A DNA stretch of 64,000 bases, taken from positions 186,001 to 250,000 of the forward strand of contig NZ_BAABHK010000010.1 in the NCBI RefSeq assembly GCF_039542055.1, written 5' to 3'. Below, one piece after another: positions 7,264 through 15,062 of this stretch (position 1 is the first letter of the stretch; each line of letters opens with the position of its first letter). Made by a program: the position numbers and the translations under genes. The stretch is from Actinoallomurus vinaceus. Its GTDB lineage: Bacteria > Actinomycetota > Actinomycetes > Streptosporangiales > Streptosporangiaceae. The notes under the pieces are model-generated. The model was not told where the DNA came from. It saw only the letters and a program-made list of their open reading frames with translations, and ran no database searches.

Positions 7264-9966
7264 GTGCTTTACGGCAGATCTGCGGAGATCAATGCACTCG
7301 ACGAGGTGATCGTGCGGGCCCGTGACGGCTCCGGCGGCGCGGCGGTGTTGCGGGGCGAGGCGGGCGCGGGCAAGACCGCCCTGCTCGACGCGGTGGCCGA
7401 GCGAGGCGGCGCGATGCGGGTCCTACGGACTACCGGCGTCGAGTCCGAGTCCGACCTCGCGTTCGCGGCGCTGCACCAGGTGCTGTGGCCGGTGACCGGC
7501 TCGCTCGACGCACTGCCCGAACCGCAGCGCGACGCTGTGAGTACGGCCCTGGGGCTTGCCGCGGGCAGTGCCGGGGATCGGTTCCTGCTGGGCGCCGGCG
7601 TGCTCTCGTTGCTGGCCGAGGCAGCGGCGCCGGACGGGCTGATCTGCGTGGTCGACGACCTCCAGTGGGTGGACCGGGCCTCGGCCGACGCGCTGCTGTT
7701 CGCCGCCAGGCGGCTGGGGACGGAACGGATCGCGATGTTGTTCGCCGTGCGCGGGGATGTTCCGGTCAAGGGCGTGCCGCTGACAGTGGACGTGCGTGGC
7801 CTGCCCGAGTCCGCTGCGGCCGAGCTGCTGGAGTCCCGCCACGGTGTGCTGCCCGCTCATGTGGCGCGGGAGCTCGTCACGCTGACCCGCGCGAATCCGC
7901 TCGCCCTGGGCGAGATCGCCGCCCGCCTGACGCCCGCGCAGCTCGCCGGGCGCAATCCGCTGCCTGAACCGTTGCCCGGTGGCGCCCGGCTCTTCGGCGA
8001 TCGGGTGGCCGCGTTGTCCGCCCCTGCTCGGCTGGTCGCCCTGGTCGCCGCCGTGGAGGCCGACCTCGACCAGGTCCTGCGCGCCACCGACCGGTTGTTC
8101 GCCGAGCGAGCGGTACGGCCCGGCGAGAACACGGGGGCCTGGGCCGGGCGGGTCGCGTTGGCCGAGCTGGAAGGGGCCGGGCTGGCCGGGGTGTCAGGCA
8201 CGAGCGTGCGTTTCCGTCATCCGCTCATCCGGTCCGCGGTGCACGAGGCGGCTGCTCCCGCCGACGTCCGCCGCGTGCACGCGGTCCTGGCGGAGCTGAC
8301 CGCTGATGATCGCCGCGCCTGGCACCTGGCCGGAGCCGCCCTGGGCCAGGACGAGCAGGTCGCCGCCGCGCTGGTGGCCACCGCGGAGCGGGCGCGCGAC
8401 CGCGGCGGGTACGGCGCCGCCGCCACGGCCCTGGCCAGGGCCGCCGAGCTGACCCCCGAGCCGCGCGCCCGTGCCGTCCGACTGAAGGACGCCGCCGTCG
8501 CGGCCTGGCTCGGCGGCCGCCCGGGACAGGCGGAGTCGCTGCTGGCCGAGGCGCGCGAACGGGCCGACGGGGACGCCACCCTCGCCACGGAGATCGCCCG
8601 GCTCCGGGGCCGGTTCGAGCTGAACTCGGGCAACGCCGCCGAGGCCGTACGGATCCTGGCGGCGGGCGAGAGCCTGGACATGCTGGCCGACGCCGTGGAG
8701 GCGGCCTCATTCGTCGGCGACACGGCGGCCGTCGTCGAGCTCGGCCGGAGGGCAGCGGTGCACCCCGAGGGTTTCTTGCGGGACGTGGTGGCCGGGATCG
8801 GCCTGACGTTTGACGGCGACATCGCCGGGCCGGGCCTGCTGCGGCGGGCGCTGGCGCGGGCCGGCGAGCTGGAGGACGCGGCGGGGTACCTGTGGGCGAC
8901 GGCCGCGGCCAGCGCTCTGGGCGAGTCGGATCTGGCGACCGAGATGGCCGGCCGGGCCGGACGCGTGGCCAGGGTGTCGGGTATGACCGGGCAGCTGCCC
9001 GTCGTGCTGGAGTTCGTGGCGACCGCCGAGCGGATCACCGGGCGGCTGGCACGCAGCCAGGCCATCTCCGAGGAGGGCCTGGCGCTGGCCCGGGAGGCCG
9101 GGTACGAGAACACGGTGGCCGCGCACCTGGCCAATCTGGCGGCGCTGGCGGCGCTGCGGGGCGAAGAGGAGCCCTGCGAGCGGCAGGCCCGCGAGGCGCT
9201 GGCCATCGCCGTACCGCATCGGGTGGGTTTGCAAGCGGGAGTGGCGGCGTACGCGCTGGCGCTGCTCGACCTGTGCCTGGGCCGCTACGCGGCGGCGCAC
9301 GATCGTTTCAACGCCATCGCGGCGGCGGGACCGGGCGCCGGGCATCCGACCGTGGTGTGGCGGAGCGCGCCGGACCGCGTCGAGGCCGCCGTGGGCGCGG
9401 GTGACGAGGAGGGCGCGCGGACGACGCTGGCCGCGTACGAGCGATGGTCGGCGCACGCCGCGACGGCCGAGTCGCACGCCCTGCTGGCCCGATGCCGGGG
9501 CCTGATCGAGTCGTCCGAGGACGCCTTCGGCGAGGCGCTGCGGCTGCACACCAACCCGTTCGAGGCGGCCAGGACGGCCCTGCTGCTGGGTGAGCGCCTG
9601 CGCCGCGCGCAGCGGCCGGGCGAGGCGCGGGCGCATCTGCGGACGGCGTGGGAGACGTTCGAGCGGGCGGGCGCCCGGCCGTGGGCGCGGCGCGCGCAGG
9701 GCGAGCTGCGGGCGGCGGGCGAGAGCGGGCAGGCCCCGCCCGCGGCCGTGCTCGACGCGCTGACCCCGCAGGAGCTGCGCATCGCGGGCCTGGTCGCCGA
9801 CGGGTTGTCGAGCAAGCAGATCGCCGCCCGGCTCTTCCTGAGCCCGCGCACGGTCGAGTACCACCTGTACAAGATCTATCCGAAGCTGGGCATCGGCTCC
9901 CGTACGGAACTGGCGCGACTAGTAGTTCTACAGAAGGCGCCCGTAGCCGAAGACGACATGCTCTGA
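7264..9966 (+). CDS. LAL-type LuxR family transcriptional regulator with AAA ATPase domain
   Basis: This 900-residue protein has a Walker A motif GEAGAGKTAL at about residues 33-42 and Walker B VVDDLQWVD near 135. A long helical, TPR-like middle follows. A C-terminal LuxR-type HTH (LTPQELRIAGLVADGLSSKQ, then SPRTVEYHLYKIYPKLG) covers the last 60 residues. LAL proteins are large ATP-binding activators related to MalT that often control nearby catabolic or secondary-metabolite genes. The start is a GTG at 7264 without a clear RBS. The hydrolase begins 4 bp after its stop, so the two are cotranscribed. No biosynthetic cluster is visible, so the target is unknown. Confidence 0.93.
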   Translation: MLYGRSAEINALDEVIVRARDGSGGAAVLRGEAGAGKTALLDAVAERGGAMRVLRTTGVESESDLAFAALHQVLWPVTGSLDALPEPQRDAVSTALGLAAGSAGDRFLLGAGVLSLLAEAAAPDGLICVVDDLQWVDRASADALLFAARRLGTERIAMLFAVRGDVPVKGVPLTVDVRGLPESAAAELLESRHGVLPAHVARELVTLTRANPLALGEIAARLTPAQLAGRNPLPEPLPGGARLFGDRVAALSAPARLVALVAAVEADLDQVLRATDRLFAERAVRPGENTGAWAGRVALAELEGAGLAGVSGTSVRFRHPLIRSAVHEAAAPADVRRVHAVLAELTADDRRAWHLAGAALGQDEQVAAALVATAERARDRGGYGAAATALARAAELTPEPRARAVRLKDAAVAAWLGGRPGQAESLLAEARERADGDATLATEIARLRGRFELNSGNAAEAVRILAAGESLDMLADAVEAASFVGDTAAVVELGRRAAVHPEGFLRDVVAGIGLTFDGDIAGPGLLRRALARAGELEDAAGYLWATAAASALGESDLATEMAGRAGRVARVSGMTGQLPVVLEFVATAERITGRLARSQAISEEGLALAREAGYENTVAAHLANLAALAALRGEEEPCERQAREALAIAVPHRVGLQAGVAAYALALLDLCLGRYAAAHDRFNAIAAAGPGAGHPTVVWRSAPDRVEAAVGAGDEEGARTTLAAYERWSAHAATAESHALLARCRGLIESSEDAFGEALRLHTNPFEAARTALLLGERLRRAQRPGEARAHLRTAWETFERAGARPWARRAQGELRAAGESGQAPPAAVLDALTPQELRIAGLVADGLSSKQIAARLFLSPRTVEYHLYKIYPKLGIGSRTELARLVVLQKAPVAEDDML

Positions 9967-9969
9967 GAC

Positions 9970-10848
9970 ATGCAGAACGTGAACATCTGGAGCGAAGAGT
10001 TCGGCGCCGAGACGGACACGCCGATCCTGTTGATCATGGGTTCGATGTCGCAGGGCATCCTGTGGCCGGACGAGCTCGTCGGCCGCCTGGCCGCCGGAGG
10101 CCGCCGGGTGATCCGGTACGACCACCGTGACACCGGGATGTCGGGCACCGTCGACTTCGCGGCGGAGCCGTACACATGGGACGACATCAAGAACGACATT
10201 TACCGCGTGATGGACGCTCACGGCCTGGAGAGCGCGCACCTGGTCGGCCACTCGGCGGGCGGGCTGCTCGGCCAGCTCGTCGCCGTGGAGCGGCCGGAGC
10301 GGGTGCGCTCGCTGACCGTCGTCGCCTCCTCGCCGCTCGGCGGCGGCGAGGGTCAGGCGCTCATGCGGGCCCTGATGGGGCAGCCGCAGTCCGAGGGGAG
10401 CCTGCCCGAACCGGCGCCGGAGTTCGTGGCCTTCTACCGCGCGCTGATGGCCGCCCCGCCACCGGAGGACCGGCGCGCGCGGATCGACGGCATGATCGCC
10501 GAGCAGCGCGTGCTGCACGGCACCGGGCTGCCGTTCGACGAGGACGCGGCGCGCCGGCTGCAGGAACGGATCCACGACCGGGCCCGTGACCTGTCGGCGG
10601 TGGCCAACCACCGGCTGGCCGCGATGGCCAAGCCCGACTTCGAGCCGGTGGGCGTGCTGCACCAGGTGAAGGCACCCACACTGGTCATCGAGGGCAGCCA
10701 CGAGCCGGCCAAGCCGGGCCACGGCGCGATCATCGCCGAGCAGATCCCAGGGGCGCGGCTGATGATCGTGGCTGGCATGGGGCACACGCTGCCGCCTGCG
10801 GTGCACGAGGAGTTGGCCGCCGCCATCCTCGCGCACACGGCCGGGTGA
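9970..10848 (+). CDS. Alpha/beta hydrolase
   Basis: The 292-residue protein has the usual alpha/beta-hydrolase order: an oxyanion region LLIMGSMSQG (about 18-27), the nucleophile elbow GHSAGG near residue 93, an acid in the VIEGSHEPAKPG loop, and a catalytic histidine in GMGHTLPP near the C-terminus. It resembles the hydrolases often annotated as TAP-like or esterase. It starts 4 bp after the LAL regulator stop, with no separate RBS beyond a weak GAG, which suggests translational coupling. The substrate is unknown. Confidence 0.9.
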   Translation: MQNVNIWSEEFGAETDTPILLIMGSMSQGILWPDELVGRLAAGGRRVIRYDHRDTGMSGTVDFAAEPYTWDDIKNDIYRVMDAHGLESAHLVGHSAGGLLGQLVAVERPERVRSLTVVASSPLGGGEGQALMRALMGQPQSEGSLPEPAPEFVAFYRALMAAPPPEDRRARIDGMIAEQRVLHGTGLPFDEDAARRLQERIHDRARDLSAVANHRLAAMAKPDFEPVGVLHQVKAPTLVIEGSHEPAKPGHGAIIAEQIPGARLMIVAGMGHTLPPAVHEELAAAILAHTAG

Positions 10849-10862
10849 CGGCCTATCGAGAG

Positions 10863-10888
10863 TCCTGAGCCGTGACGGGATCTCAGGA
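10863..10888. terminator. Weak hairpin after the hydrolase gene
   Basis: TCCTGAG and its exact complement CTCAGGA form a 7-bp stem around a 12-nt loop, 15 bp after the hydrolase stop. There is no T-run. It also covers the end of the relic on the other strand. Confidence 0.35.
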
Positions 10889-11026
10889 GGCGCCGAGGGC
10901 CCGGTGCGCGAGCTCCTGCACCACGGCGGTGACCTCACGGACGTCGATCGGCGTGCCTGGGGCGATCAGGTCGTCGAGCAGGCCGTCGGCGGCGTGGTAG
11001 ACCATGCGGAACGCCGTCGTCAGGTC
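10883..11026 (-). pseudogene. C-terminal fragment of a TetR-like regulator
   Basis: About 48 codons ending at a TGA at 10883 read as a plausible protein C-terminus (AFRMVYHAADGLLDDLIAPG, then EVTAVVQELAHRAL), like the end of a TetR-family ligand domain. Upstream the frame loses protein-like character and has no HTH, so only a tail remains. On the plus strand at about 11015-11143 there is a separate short protein-like stretch (VTWDRLIRMRAEEHLPGH) that I do not recognise. The 263-bp space between the hydrolase and cobD holds only these scraps. Confidence 0.35.
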
Positions 11027-11111
11027 ACCGACGCCGAGGTGACGTGGGACCGGCTCATCCGGATGCGGGCCGAGGAGCACCTGCCGGGGCACACCGCGCG
11101 GCTCGCCGCCG

Positions 11112-12284
11112 TCAGCGGCGCAGGCTCCGCCACCCAGCCCTGACCGCCGCGCGCGCGCCGACCGTGACGACGGCCGAGGCGACCGTGACCGCCCGGGACA
11201 GGCGGACGGCACGCCGGATGTCGTACGGTTCGGCGGCGCGGCCGTCACCGAGCTCGGGCCGGTGCTCGACGCGGTTCCCGTACACGTTGACGCCGCCGAG
11301 TCGTACGCCGAGCGCCCCGGCGAACGCCGCCTCGCAGCGCCCGGCGTTCGGGCTGGGGTGGGCGGCACCGTCACGGCGGAGCACGGCGTACGCGGTGCGC
11401 GGCGATCCGCCGACGAGCGGGGCACAGACCGCCGTGAGCAGGCCGGTCAGTCGCGCGGGCGCCCAGTTCGCGGCGTCGTCGAGGCGGGCGGCGGCCCAGC
11501 CGAAGCGCAGGTAGCGGGGGCTGCGGTGCCCGACCATCGCGTCCAGCGTGTTGACCGCCCGGTACGCGAGCAGCCCCGGCACGCCGAAGACCGACCCCCA
11601 GAACAGCGGAGCGACGGCGGCGTCGGAGGTGTTCTCGGCGATCGACTCGACCGTCGCCCGCACCAGCTCCTTGGCGTCCAGGGCACTCGGATCCCGGCCG
11701 CAAAGATGCGGCAGCCGCCGCCGGGCCGCCTCCACGTCGCCCGTCTCCAAGGCGGCCGCCATCGCGAGGCCCTCACGCGCCAGCGACGTCCCGCCGAGAA
11801 CGGCCCAGGCCGAGACCGCCGTGACCGCGCCCCGAGCCAGGCCGGTCGCGGTCGAGGCGCCCCTGACCAGGTCGGTCGCGGCCGAGGTATCGCTGACCGG
11901 ACCGGCCGCGGACGAAGCGTCGCTGACCAGGCCGGTCGCGGTTGAAGCGCCCCTGGCCGGGCCGGCTGCGGTCGAGGTGCTCCCGGCTGCGGCGGACCGG
12001 GCCCGGTCGGGCGTCCGGCCGAGGAGGCGCGGCCGACGGCGTCCCGTACGGCCGGTGCGCGCGGCGGTGTCCCGTACGACCGCGTCGGCGGCGGTGCCCA
12101 GGGCCGCAGCTCCGAGCACGCAGATCGCCGTGAACACGGCCCCGCGCGCCCGAGAGTCGGCGTAGAGCCGTCGCTCCAGCGCCGACGCCGCCCGGCCGAA
12201 CGCGGCCACCGGATGCCCTCGTCGCGGGTCGCCGACCATCGCGTCCAGCAGCAAGCCCGCCCACAGCCCCTTCTCCGTCGTCAC
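11112..12284 (-). CDS. cobD: Adenosylcobinamide-phosphate synthase (CobD/CbiB) with a minisatellite-encoded insert
   Basis: This integral membrane protein (390 residues) attaches the aminopropanol arm to adenosylcobyric acid. Family features seen are LLLDAMVGDPRRGHPVAAFG at the N-terminus, RATVESIAENTSDAAVAPLFW near residue 210, NTLDAMVGHRSPRY near 245, and the C-terminal SPNAGRCEAAFAGALGVRLGG. Family members are usually about 310-330 residues; the excess is an Ala/Thr/Gly-rich stretch (residues about 104-153) made of five 10-residue repeats between the first membrane segment and the core. The start is a GTG at 12284 without a clear RBS. It is separated from cobQ by two unrelated genes. Confidence 0.95.
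   Translation of the reverse strand: MTTEKGLWAGLLLDAMVGDPRRGHPVAAFGRAASALERRLYADSRARGAVFTAICVLGAAALGTAADAVVRDTAARTGRTGRRRPRLLGRTPDRARSAAAGSTSTAAGPARGASTATGLVSDASSAAGPVSDTSAATDLVRGASTATGLARGAVTAVSAWAVLGGTSLAREGLAMAAALETGDVEAARRRLPHLCGRDPSALDAKELVRATVESIAENTSDAAVAPLFWGSVFGVPGLLAYRAVNTLDAMVGHRSPRYLRFGWAAARLDDAANWAPARLTGLLTAVCAPLVGGSPRTAYAVLRRDGAAHPSPNAGRCEAAFAGALGVRLGGVNVYGNRVEHRPELGDGRAAEPYDIRRAVRLSRAVTVASAVVTVGARAAVRAGWRSLRR
11826..11975 (-). repeat. Five 30-bp tandem repeats inside cobD
   Basis: Five consecutive 30-bp units encode the 10-residue consensus S-T-A-T-G-L-V-R-G-A with changes at most positions (for example STATGLVSDA and STATGLARGA). The frame is kept because the unit is a multiple of three. 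The insert lies in a loop after the first membrane helix. Units have diverged, so the array is not a very recent slip. Confidence 0.85.
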
Positions 12285-12364
12285 AGACGAAAACGATAGG
12301 CCCGCCCGACCACCCGACCCCCATGAGGCCGGGTGGCAGCCTCCGCTTCGACGGAGGCCGTTCG

Positions 12365-12466
12365 TCAGCCCGTCTCAGACTCGGCCCTGCCGATGACTCC
12401 GACCTCGACGCAGTCGCTGCCCTGCTGGGTTCCGCTGTAGCTGCTCTTCCGGTACGGCTCGATCAT
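12365..12466 (-). CDS. Micro-DUF397 protein, second copy
   Basis: An ATG at 12466 opens 33 codons whose first 20 residues (MIEPYRKSSYSGTQQGSDCV) contain the RKSSYSG...CVEV core of DUF397. The last codons (EVGVIGRAESETG) differ from the first copy. Normal DUF397 proteins are about 60-70 residues, so the second half is missing. It is a 102-bp tandem duplicate of the preceding gene. Whether it is translated is unknown. Confidence 0.55.
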   Translation of the reverse strand: MIEPYRKSSYSGTQQGSDCVEVGVIGRAESETG

Positions 12467-12475
12467 TGATTTCGT

Positions 12476-12568
12476 CTATGCCTCGTCCCGGCCGACGACT
12501 CCGACCTCCACGCAGTCGCTACCCTGATCGGTTCCGCTGTAGCTGCTCTTCCGGTACGGCTCGATCAT
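12476..12568 (-). CDS. Micro-DUF397 protein, first copy, coupled to the XRE regulator
   Basis: The ATG at 12568 overlaps the TGA of the XRE-DUF5753 gene as ATGA, the usual arrangement for an XRE-DUF397 pair in actinomycetes. The 30-residue product has the DUF397 core (KSSYSG, then DCVEVG) but ends early at a TAG, without the usual second half. DUF397 proteins are thought to work as antitoxin-like or modulating partners of the DUF5753 regulators. Truncation and tandem duplication here are unusual. Confidence 0.65.
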   Translation of the reverse strand: MIEPYRKSSYSGTDQGSDCVEVGVVGRDEA

Positions 12569-13377
12569 TGATACAACTCCATCTTCCTACGAATCAGTTC
12601 TTTCGACTGATCGTCATTGAGGGCTTTTACCCCTATCCGGTCGTAACGGTCGAGATACGGGCGCGCTTCGAGCGAATAGACCAGCCTTCCTTGTCCGGGT
12701 GACTCCAGATAGGCAACGTCACCTGACGCATTGGACAATACCTTGAAACTACCATCAAGCCCCTTATATGCCCCCGCCGCCCTAGGGACCACCCGAATAC
12801 CAATATTCGGCATGTCCGCAAGCTCGAGCAGGCGCGCCAACTGCTCAAGCATGACCCCAGAGCCGCCGACGGGCCACTCGAGAACCGTCTCGGCGATGAT
12901 CGCCCACAGCAGGGGAGGATCCTTCCGCGCCAGGATGGCCTGTCGCCCCATACGCTCCTCGACGGCCGCTTGGACCGCGTCCTCGGCAGCACCTCCGGCG
13001 AGCACGAGAGCGCGCGCGTAGTCAGGGGTCTGGAACAGGCCAGGGATGACCACCGCCTCGAATATCCGGATTGTCGAGGCAGTCGCCTCGATGTCGCGAT
13101 GCTCCTTTCGCCACTGACCGTCCGGCTCACGCATAGCATGAACCACCAAAGCAGAGAATAAACCGCCGGTTTTTAGGGATTCGTCGGCAAGTGCCGCCTG
13201 TTTCGGATCAAGCTTGAGGGTATTGGACTCGATCCGGGAAACAGTCGAACGGACACAGCTGATCTTGTCGCCGAGCTGGGTGCCTGTGAGTCCGGCCCGC
13301 TCCCTTTGAAAGCGCAGCTGAAGGGCGATGACCGCCCATAGCGAGGACATCGGATCGAGCTGCGGTCGGGTGGCCAT
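12565..13377 (-). CDS. XRE-family regulator with DUF5753 domain (Scr1-like)
   Basis: The 270-residue protein has an N-terminal HTH (ERAGLTGTQLGDKISCVRST, residues about 27-46, then VSRIES) and the DUF5753 domain. The domain includes the typical VVIPGLFQTPDYARAL near residue 113, RMGRQAIL near 142 and the closing YLDRYD/LNDDQSKELI part. Such regulators sit with DUF397 partners and anti-sigma-like ATPases and influence development or antibiotic production in streptomycetes. It is divergent from the ATPase gene, and an inverted repeat lies between them. Confidence 0.93.
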   Translation of the reverse strand: MATRPQLDPMSSLWAVIALQLRFQRERAGLTGTQLGDKISCVRSTVSRIESNTLKLDPKQAALADESLKTGGLFSALVVHAMREPDGQWRKEHRDIEATASTIRIFEAVVIPGLFQTPDYARALVLAGGAAEDAVQAAVEERMGRQAILARKDPPLLWAIIAETVLEWPVGGSGVMLEQLARLLELADMPNIGIRVVPRAAGAYKGLDGSFKVLSNASGDVAYLESPGQGRLVYSLEARPYLDRYDRIGVKALNDDQSKELIRRKMELYQ

Positions 13378-13411
13378 CCTTCAGCCCTCCAGGTTTCCGG
13401 GGGTTTCTGAT

Positions 13412-13424
13412 GTTTCCTCGAAAC
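13412..13424. promoter_or_regulatory. Candidate operator in the XRE/ATPase divergent region
   Basis: GTTTC-CTC-GAAAC is a perfect short inverted repeat, with a further GTTTC-like half at about 13403. It lies 35 bp upstream of the XRE start codon and could be its autoregulatory site. This is inference. Confidence 0.35.
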
Positions 13425-13494
13425 AGTGCGATGTTAGCGCGACAGGTCCAGGCTGGCCCTACGAATCCGCGAAGCAATGCCGGGAGCCATCGTC

Positions 13495-13899
13495 ATGGGC
13501 CAAATGAATATCGAGATGGACAACGCCGTAAGGCTAACGATCAAGGGCCGACCGGAAATGGCCAGGAACGCCCGCGCGTTCGCTCGCGCGAACCTCAGTC
13601 GATTGGGCTGCAGCCCGAGCGCGATCGACGACGGAGAGTTGATCATCAGCGAGCTGGTCACCAACGCCATCAAGGCCGCACCCGGCCAAGAGATCAAGAT
13701 CTCGATATTCCCCCTACGTAAGTACGTCGTCATGTGCGTCTACGACCCTGGAGACGGCCTGCCCCGGCAAAGGCAGGCGGGGTCTCACGATGAATCCGGG
13801 CGCGGGATTCCCATCGTCAAGCAGTGCGCCCGCCGCTACGGCGCGTTCGAAGTGGTCGGCGGAAAGATCGTCTGGGCGATGGTGGGGAGACAGACGTGA
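13495..13899 (+). CDS. ATP-binding protein, anti-sigma regulatory factor-like (HATPase_c_2)
   Basis: The product (134 residues from ATG 13495) matches the RsbW-like kinase/ATPase fold: the N-box ELIISELVTNAIKAA at about residues 45-60, a G1 box in VYDPGDGLPR and a G2-like GRGIPIVKQ near 105. In actinomycetes these small ATPases commonly flank XRE-DUF5753/DUF397 genes. ATG 13495 is preferred because GGGAG lies 8 nt upstream; ATG 13477 would add six residues. The stop overlaps the next start codon as GTGA, so the next protein is coupled. Confidence 0.85.
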   Translation: MGQMNIEMDNAVRLTIKGRPEMARNARAFARANLSRLGCSPSAIDDGELIISELVTNAIKAAPGQEIKISIFPLRKYVVMCVYDPGDGLPRQRQAGSHDESGRGIPIVKQCARRYGAFEVVGGKIVWAMVGRQT

Positions 13900-14153
13900 T
13901 CGAGGAGACTCTCACCATCGAGCACGTAAAGGCTCGCTTCCCGGAGTGGATCATCGCTTATGACCCGTCGGCACACTCGTACTGGCTGCTTCATTGGCGC
14001 TATCTGGACATCGGCTGGCGCCGCGTCGGTTCCATGCTGCAGATAGAAGCAGAGATACACGACGTCCAGCGCCGTTGCTCCCCGTACATCCTTTCGTGGG
14101 AGCGGCACGTCCAGGATCAGCCCCGCGCGCATTACGCGGCACCGCGGGCATGA
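13896..14153 (+). CDS. Small conserved hypothetical protein (FPxW...DP type)
   Basis: GTG 13896 overlaps the ATPase stop and has GGGGAG 6 nt upstream, so this 85-residue protein is translationally coupled. I do not recognise a named domain. Its core VKARFPEWIIAYDPSAHSYW has the same pattern as the protein at 59744 (LRREFPRWGFIHDPFARVW), which also lies beside an XRE regulator. This suggests a small family tied to that regulator type. It is probably cytosolic, with no signal peptide or membrane segment. Confidence 0.7.
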   Translation: MIEETLTIEHVKARFPEWIIAYDPSAHSYWLLHWRYLDIGWRRVGSMLQIEAEIHDVQRRCSPYILSWERHVQDQPRAHYAAPRA

Positions 14154-14193
14154 TTCGACGGGCGCGGAAGTATCGCGGCCGTACCGTCGACGT

Positions 14194-14547
14194 GTGATCG
14201 CGATGATCTTCGAGTACCGGTTCGACCCGGACGACGACGCCGCCTTCCAGGACTATCTGGCCGAGTCCGCTCGGCTGCGGGAGCTGCTGCCCGAGCTCGA
14301 CGGGTTCTACGGGATCGAGCGGTACGCCAGCGAGGCGGAGCCGGGCAAGTACCTCGCCCTCGGGTTCTTCCGGGACGAGGAGGCCGTCGCCGCCTGGCGG
14401 AACACGCCGGCGCACCGGCGCGCGCAGGCGCTGGGCCGGCACCGGTTCTTCACGACGTACCGGCTGCGGATGGCGGAAGTGGTCCGGGACTACGGCCCGG
14501 ACGACCGTGACGAGGCACCGGCGGACAGCCGCCGCGTGCACGGCTGA
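14194..14547 (+). CDS. Small ABM-like (antibiotic biosynthesis monooxygenase) domain protein
   Basis: The 117-residue protein has the ferredoxin-like ABM pattern: a first strand MIFEYRF, a helix with DAAFQDYLAESARLRELL, then strands around FYGIERYASEAEPGKYLALGFF and a second helix AVAAWRNTPAHRRAQA. The AVAAWRNTPAHR motif is characteristic of ABM proteins that act as small monooxygenases or quality-control heme-type enzymes. The start is GTG 14194 (ATG 14203 is possible). An ACT-domain gene follows after 11 bp. Confidence 0.8.
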   Translation: MIAMIFEYRFDPDDDAAFQDYLAESARLRELLPELDGFYGIERYASEAEPGKYLALGFFRDEEAVAAWRNTPAHRRAQALGRHRFFTTYRLRMAEVVRDYGPDDRDEAPADSRRVHG

Positions 14548-14558
14548 GGGAGACGACG

Positions 14559-14942
14559 ATGTACGACCTGACCATCGAACTGGACGACCGGCCGGGCGCG
14601 CTGGCGGAGATGGGCGAGGCGCTGGGCGCAGCGGGGGTCAGCGTGGAGGGCGGCGGCGCCTGGACCGTCGACGGGCGCGGGGTGGCGCACTTCCTGTTCC
14701 ACGACGGCGAAGCGGCGACCGCCGCGCTGGAGCAGGCCGGCATCAAGGTCATCGCCTGCCGAAAGGTGGTCGCCCGCCGCCTCCACCAGGACAAGCCGGG
14801 CCAGCTGGGCGCGATCACTCGGGCGCTCGCCACAGCCGGGGTGAACATCGAGGTGCTCTACTCCGACCACGACCACCGGCTCATCCTGGTCACCGACGAC
14901 CCGGACGCCGCCGCGACCGCGACCGCCCACTGGGACCGGTAA
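14559..14942 (+). CDS. Tandem ACT-domain protein
   Basis: At 127 residues the protein is two ACT domains and nothing else: DRPGALAEMGEALGAAGVSV (residues about 10-29) and KPGQLGAITRALATAGVNIE (about 82-101). ACT domains bind amino acids or other small ligands and act as allosteric sensors; stand-alone pairs are common in actinomycetes with unknown partners. GGGAG lies 8 nt before the ATG. It follows the ABM gene closely and both may share a transcript. Confidence 0.85.
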   Translation: MYDLTIELDDRPGALAEMGEALGAAGVSVEGGGAWTVDGRGVAHFLFHDGEAATAALEQAGIKVIACRKVVARRLHQDKPGQLGAITRALATAGVNIEVLYSDHDHRLILVTDDPDAAATATAHWDR

Positions 14943-14944
14943 GC

Positions 14945-15058
14945 GACCGGGTCACGGAGATCGACGACGACTTCGCGCAGGCCGATGGGCGCGGCTACGC
15001 CAACGCCGCGGAGTGGCGCGCGGCCCACGAGGAGTTCTTCCAGAGCGACGGAGTGAGC
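14945..15058 (+). pseudogene. C-terminal fragment of an ASCH-domain protein
   Basis: About 35 codons (VTEIDDDFAQADGRGYANAA, then EWRAAHEEFF) match the end of ASCH proteins, where a D-x-A-x-x-E/D-G-x-G run leads to EWRxxHExF. No start and no N-terminal part exist in this frame; the ACT gene ends just before it. The right border coincides with the start of insertion-sequence remains at about 15060, so the rest was probably removed with the insertion. Confidence 0.6.
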
Positions 15059-15062
15059 GGGC

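Noticed and set aside
7264..10848. Hint of a secondary-metabolite cluster from the LAL regulator
   Set aside because: No biosynthetic enzymes lie nearby; the regulator is followed only by a single hydrolase.
10904..11143. 79-codon plus-strand frame before cobD
   Set aside because: There is no RBS or known domain, the first half is antisense to a more protein-like tail on the other strand, and only a short stretch (VTWDRLIRMRAEEHLPGH) looks coding.
5695..12284. cobQ and cobD as part of a cobalamin operon
   Set aside because: They are separated by two genes on the other strand and no other cob genes are in the window, so no operon can be claimed.
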